Assembly (NCBI GenBank): GCA_937988705.1
Contig: CALKIA010000273.1
Location: forward strand, 1 to 6,369
Origin: an uncultured Chloroflexota bacterium
GTDB taxonomy: Bacteria > Chloroflexota > Anaerolineae > Aggregatilineales > Phototrophicaceae
Direction: 5' to 3'
DNA length: 6,369 nucleotides
Positions within the stretch are counted from its first letter, which is position 1. Every line of letters begins with the position of its first letter. The notes under the pieces were generated by a model. That model was not told the origin of the DNA. It was given only the letters and a program-made list of their open reading frames with translations, and did not search any database. Made by a program: the position numbers and the translations under genes. Shown here piece by piece: positions 4,930-6,369 of this stretch.

Positions 4930-5899
4930 ACCCTCGTTCATAGGGCGCTTCAGCGGGACATTCGGCACGGCGACGTTCGCCGCGCTGTTCTTCATCGTGC
5001 TGCTGACGATCAACATCCTGCTCAACCCGGCGCGCTTCAGTCCGTCCGCGCTTGGCGTGACCATCGGCCTCGCCGCGCCGCTCATCCTCGCCGCCCTTGC
5101 CTCAACTCCGGTCGTGCTGACGGGTGGCGGCGGCATCGACCTGTCGGTCGGCCCGTTCATGGGGCTGGTTAACGTGATCGTCGTACAGTACCTGTTCATG
5201 AATGCGGGCATCAGTTCGCCCTTGTTAATTATCCCCGCAGTGATCCTGATCGGGCTGCTGTCCGGGCTGATTAACGGATTTCTGGCGAGCGTCGTGCGCA
5301 TTCAGCCGATTGTGGCCACGCTGGGCACGTACCTCGTCTACACGGGAATCACGTTGTGGCTGATGCCCGCCCCGGCGGGTGATGTGCCGGACTGGATCGG
5401 CGCATTTGCGCGCGGCGCATCGATTGTGCCCATCCTCGCCGTCTACGCGATCTGGCTTGGCTTGCGCCGCCTGCCACTCTACGATCACCTGATGGCGTTG
5501 GGCGGTGACGAACGCGCTGCCTACACCAGCGGCATTCCCGTAACGACCGTGCGTATCCTCGCCTACATGCTGACTGGCGTGTTCGCCGCCATCGCAGGCG
5601 TCTCACTGAGCGCGCTGCTCGGCTCGGCAGATCCTACCGTCGGCCCAGAATTCACGCTCAACGCCGTCGCCGCGATTGCGCTGGGTGGCGTCAGCCTCGC
5701 TGGTGGCAAGGGCGGCTTGATCGGCGCGACGCTGGGCGCGCTCGACATCTTCCTGCTGCAAAGCATTCTGACGTACTTCAACGTCTCAACGTTCATTCTG
5801 CAAATTGCCTTCGGGGTCATTCTGGTGATCGCTGTCATCCTCAATGCCACGCCTGTTCAGAACGCGCTGCGCCGCGTGGGGAGGAGTTCACATGGCTAA
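4919..5899 (+). CDS. Sugar ABC transporter permease (BPD_transp_2 / RbsC-type), first subunit
   Basis: This 326-residue membrane protein is one of two transmembrane subunits of the importer. About nine hydrophobic segments are visible, roughly at 18-36, 46-66, 76-94, 101-120, 128-148, 168-183, 211-236, 248-268 and 290-309. Family marks are GGGGIDLSVGPFMG (69-82), INGFLASVVRIQPIVATLGT (118-137), the coupling-helix region GGDERAAYTSGIP (195-207) that touches the ATPase, and ALGGVSLAGGKGG (254-266). Length is typical of RbsC/XylH-like permeases (about 320-340). It overlaps the ATPase gene by 11 bp and the next permease gene by 8 bp, which indicates tight translational coupling. Its sequence clearly differs from that of the second permease, so the channel is likely a heterodimer. 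The substrate cannot be read from the permease. Confidence 0.95.
   Translation: MSTKPSFIGRFSGTFGTATFAALFFIVLLTINILLNPARFSPSALGVTIGLAAPLILAALASTPVVLTGGGGIDLSVGPFMGLVNVIVVQYLFMNAGISSPLLIIPAVILIGLLSGLINGFLASVVRIQPIVATLGTYLVYTGITLWLMPAPAGDVPDWIGAFARGASIVPILAVYAIWLGLRRLPLYDHLMALGGDERAAYTSGIPVTTVRILAYMLTGVFAAIAGVSLSALLGSADPTVGPEFTLNAVAAIALGGVSLAGGKGGLIGATLGALDIFLLQSILTYFNVSTFILQIAFGVILVIAVILNATPVQNALRRVGRSSHG
5881..5886 (+). promoter_or_regulatory. Ribosome-binding site of the second permease gene
   Basis: GAGGAG lies 5 nt before ATG 5892, inside the last codons of the first permease gene (stop at 5897-5899). It fixes the start of the second permease and gives an 8-bp overlap. Confidence 0.65.
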
Positions 5900-6369
5900 C
5901 CTGCGTCAACGCTTGTCCAATCGCTATGTTGTCGCCTTCGCCCTCGCCGTGATCGTGTTCATCCTCGGTCGGCTGCTCGTCAACGGCTTCGGCTCGGAAT
6001 TCGGGTTCCGCGCCATGCTCGTGCTGACCGCGCTGCTCGGCATCGCGTCGGTCGGGCAATCGCTCGTCGTATTGATTGGCGGCATCGACCTGTCGATCCC
6101 CTTCCTGATGGGCTTCGCCAACGTTGTCGCCGCCGAACTCAACGGTCAGGGCATGCCCTTCGGCTACGTCGTGCTGATCGTGCTGGGCATGGCGGCGCTG
6201 ATCGGCGCGTTCAACGGGGCATTGGCGTCACGCCTCAAAATCCACCCACTAATTGTCACACTCGGGGTGGGTACGGTCGTACAGGGCGCGGTCTTGCTCT
6301 GGACAGCCGGTTTCCCCTCTGGGCGCGCGCCGCAGTACATCACTGATATGGTCTCGCTCGGGGCGACGA
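5892..6369 (+). CDS. Partial CDS, second sugar ABC transporter permease (BPD_transp_2 family)
   Basis: The first 159 residues are present and the frame stays open to the right edge, so roughly half of a usual 320-340-residue permease is seen. It begins MANLRQRLSN, followed by a hydrophobic segment (about 12-30), a second (about 41-62), GGIDLSIPFLMGFANVVAAE (63-82) that matches the family's GGIDLSV motif, a third and fourth segment (75-83 and 91-112), and FNGALASRLKIHPLIVTLGV (107-126), the counterpart of the NGF...IVATLGT region of the first permease. It is an RbsC-type transmembrane subunit, expected to pair with the preceding permease. The start is supported by GAGGAG 5 nt upstream and an 8-bp overlap. 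It is paralogous to, but clearly diverged from, the first permease. Confidence 0.94.
   Translation, partial: MANLRQRLSNRYVVAFALAVIVFILGRLLVNGFGSEFGFRAMLVLTALLGIASVGQSLVVLIGGIDLSIPFLMGFANVVAAELNGQGMPFGYVVLIVLGMAALIGAFNGALASRLKIHPLIVTLGVGTVVQGAVLLWTAGFPSGRAPQYITDMVSLGAT

Overview
The window looks like bacterial chromosome of fairly high GC content. It holds a compact sugar or polyol uptake and catabolism module made of two divergent gene sets around a short AT-rich control region. The organism cannot be named from this sequence. The moderately high GC, a secreted binding protein without a lipobox cysteine, and weak ribosome-binding signals at some genes fit an uncultured Chloroflexota (Anaerolineae-like) lineage, but this is a low-confidence guess.

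Left half, minus strand, read from right to left: a short-chain dehydrogenase/reductase (1228-2013), a YbhE/YkgB-type lactonase of the 7-bladed beta-propeller family (94-1191), and the first 28 codons of a third gene (1-84), whose start resembles sugar-phosphate isomerase/epimerase TIM barrels. The gaps are 36 bp and 9 bp, and each gene has a purine-rich ribosome-binding site, so this is probably one operon that continues off the left edge.

Centre, 2014-2162: a 149-bp non-coding divergent promoter region. It contains a near-consensus sigma-70 promoter facing right and a perfect 7-bp inverted repeat that places a second TATAAT on the opposite strand, facing left.

Right half, plus strand: a secreted type-1 periplasmic binding protein (2163-3359), two separate single-domain ABC ATPases (3414-4178 and 4165-4929), a first BPD_transp_2 permease (4919-5899) and the start of a second (from 5892, running off the right edge). 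The last four genes overlap by 14, 11 and 8 bp. A 10-bp perfect GC-rich stem-loop lies between the binding-protein gene and the first ATPase gene.

Taken together, the right operon should import a sugar-like compound. The left operon could oxidise it to a lactone (dehydrogenase), hydrolyse the lactone (lactonase) and process it further (isomerase-like protein). The substrate is unknown. The most unusual points are the ATPase, which in RbsA/MglA/XylG-type systems is one ~500-residue protein but here is two 254-residue proteins split at the domain linker, and the complementary decay of their motifs, which leaves one intact and one degenerate ATP site. No regulator, RNA gene, mobile element or CRISPR array was seen.
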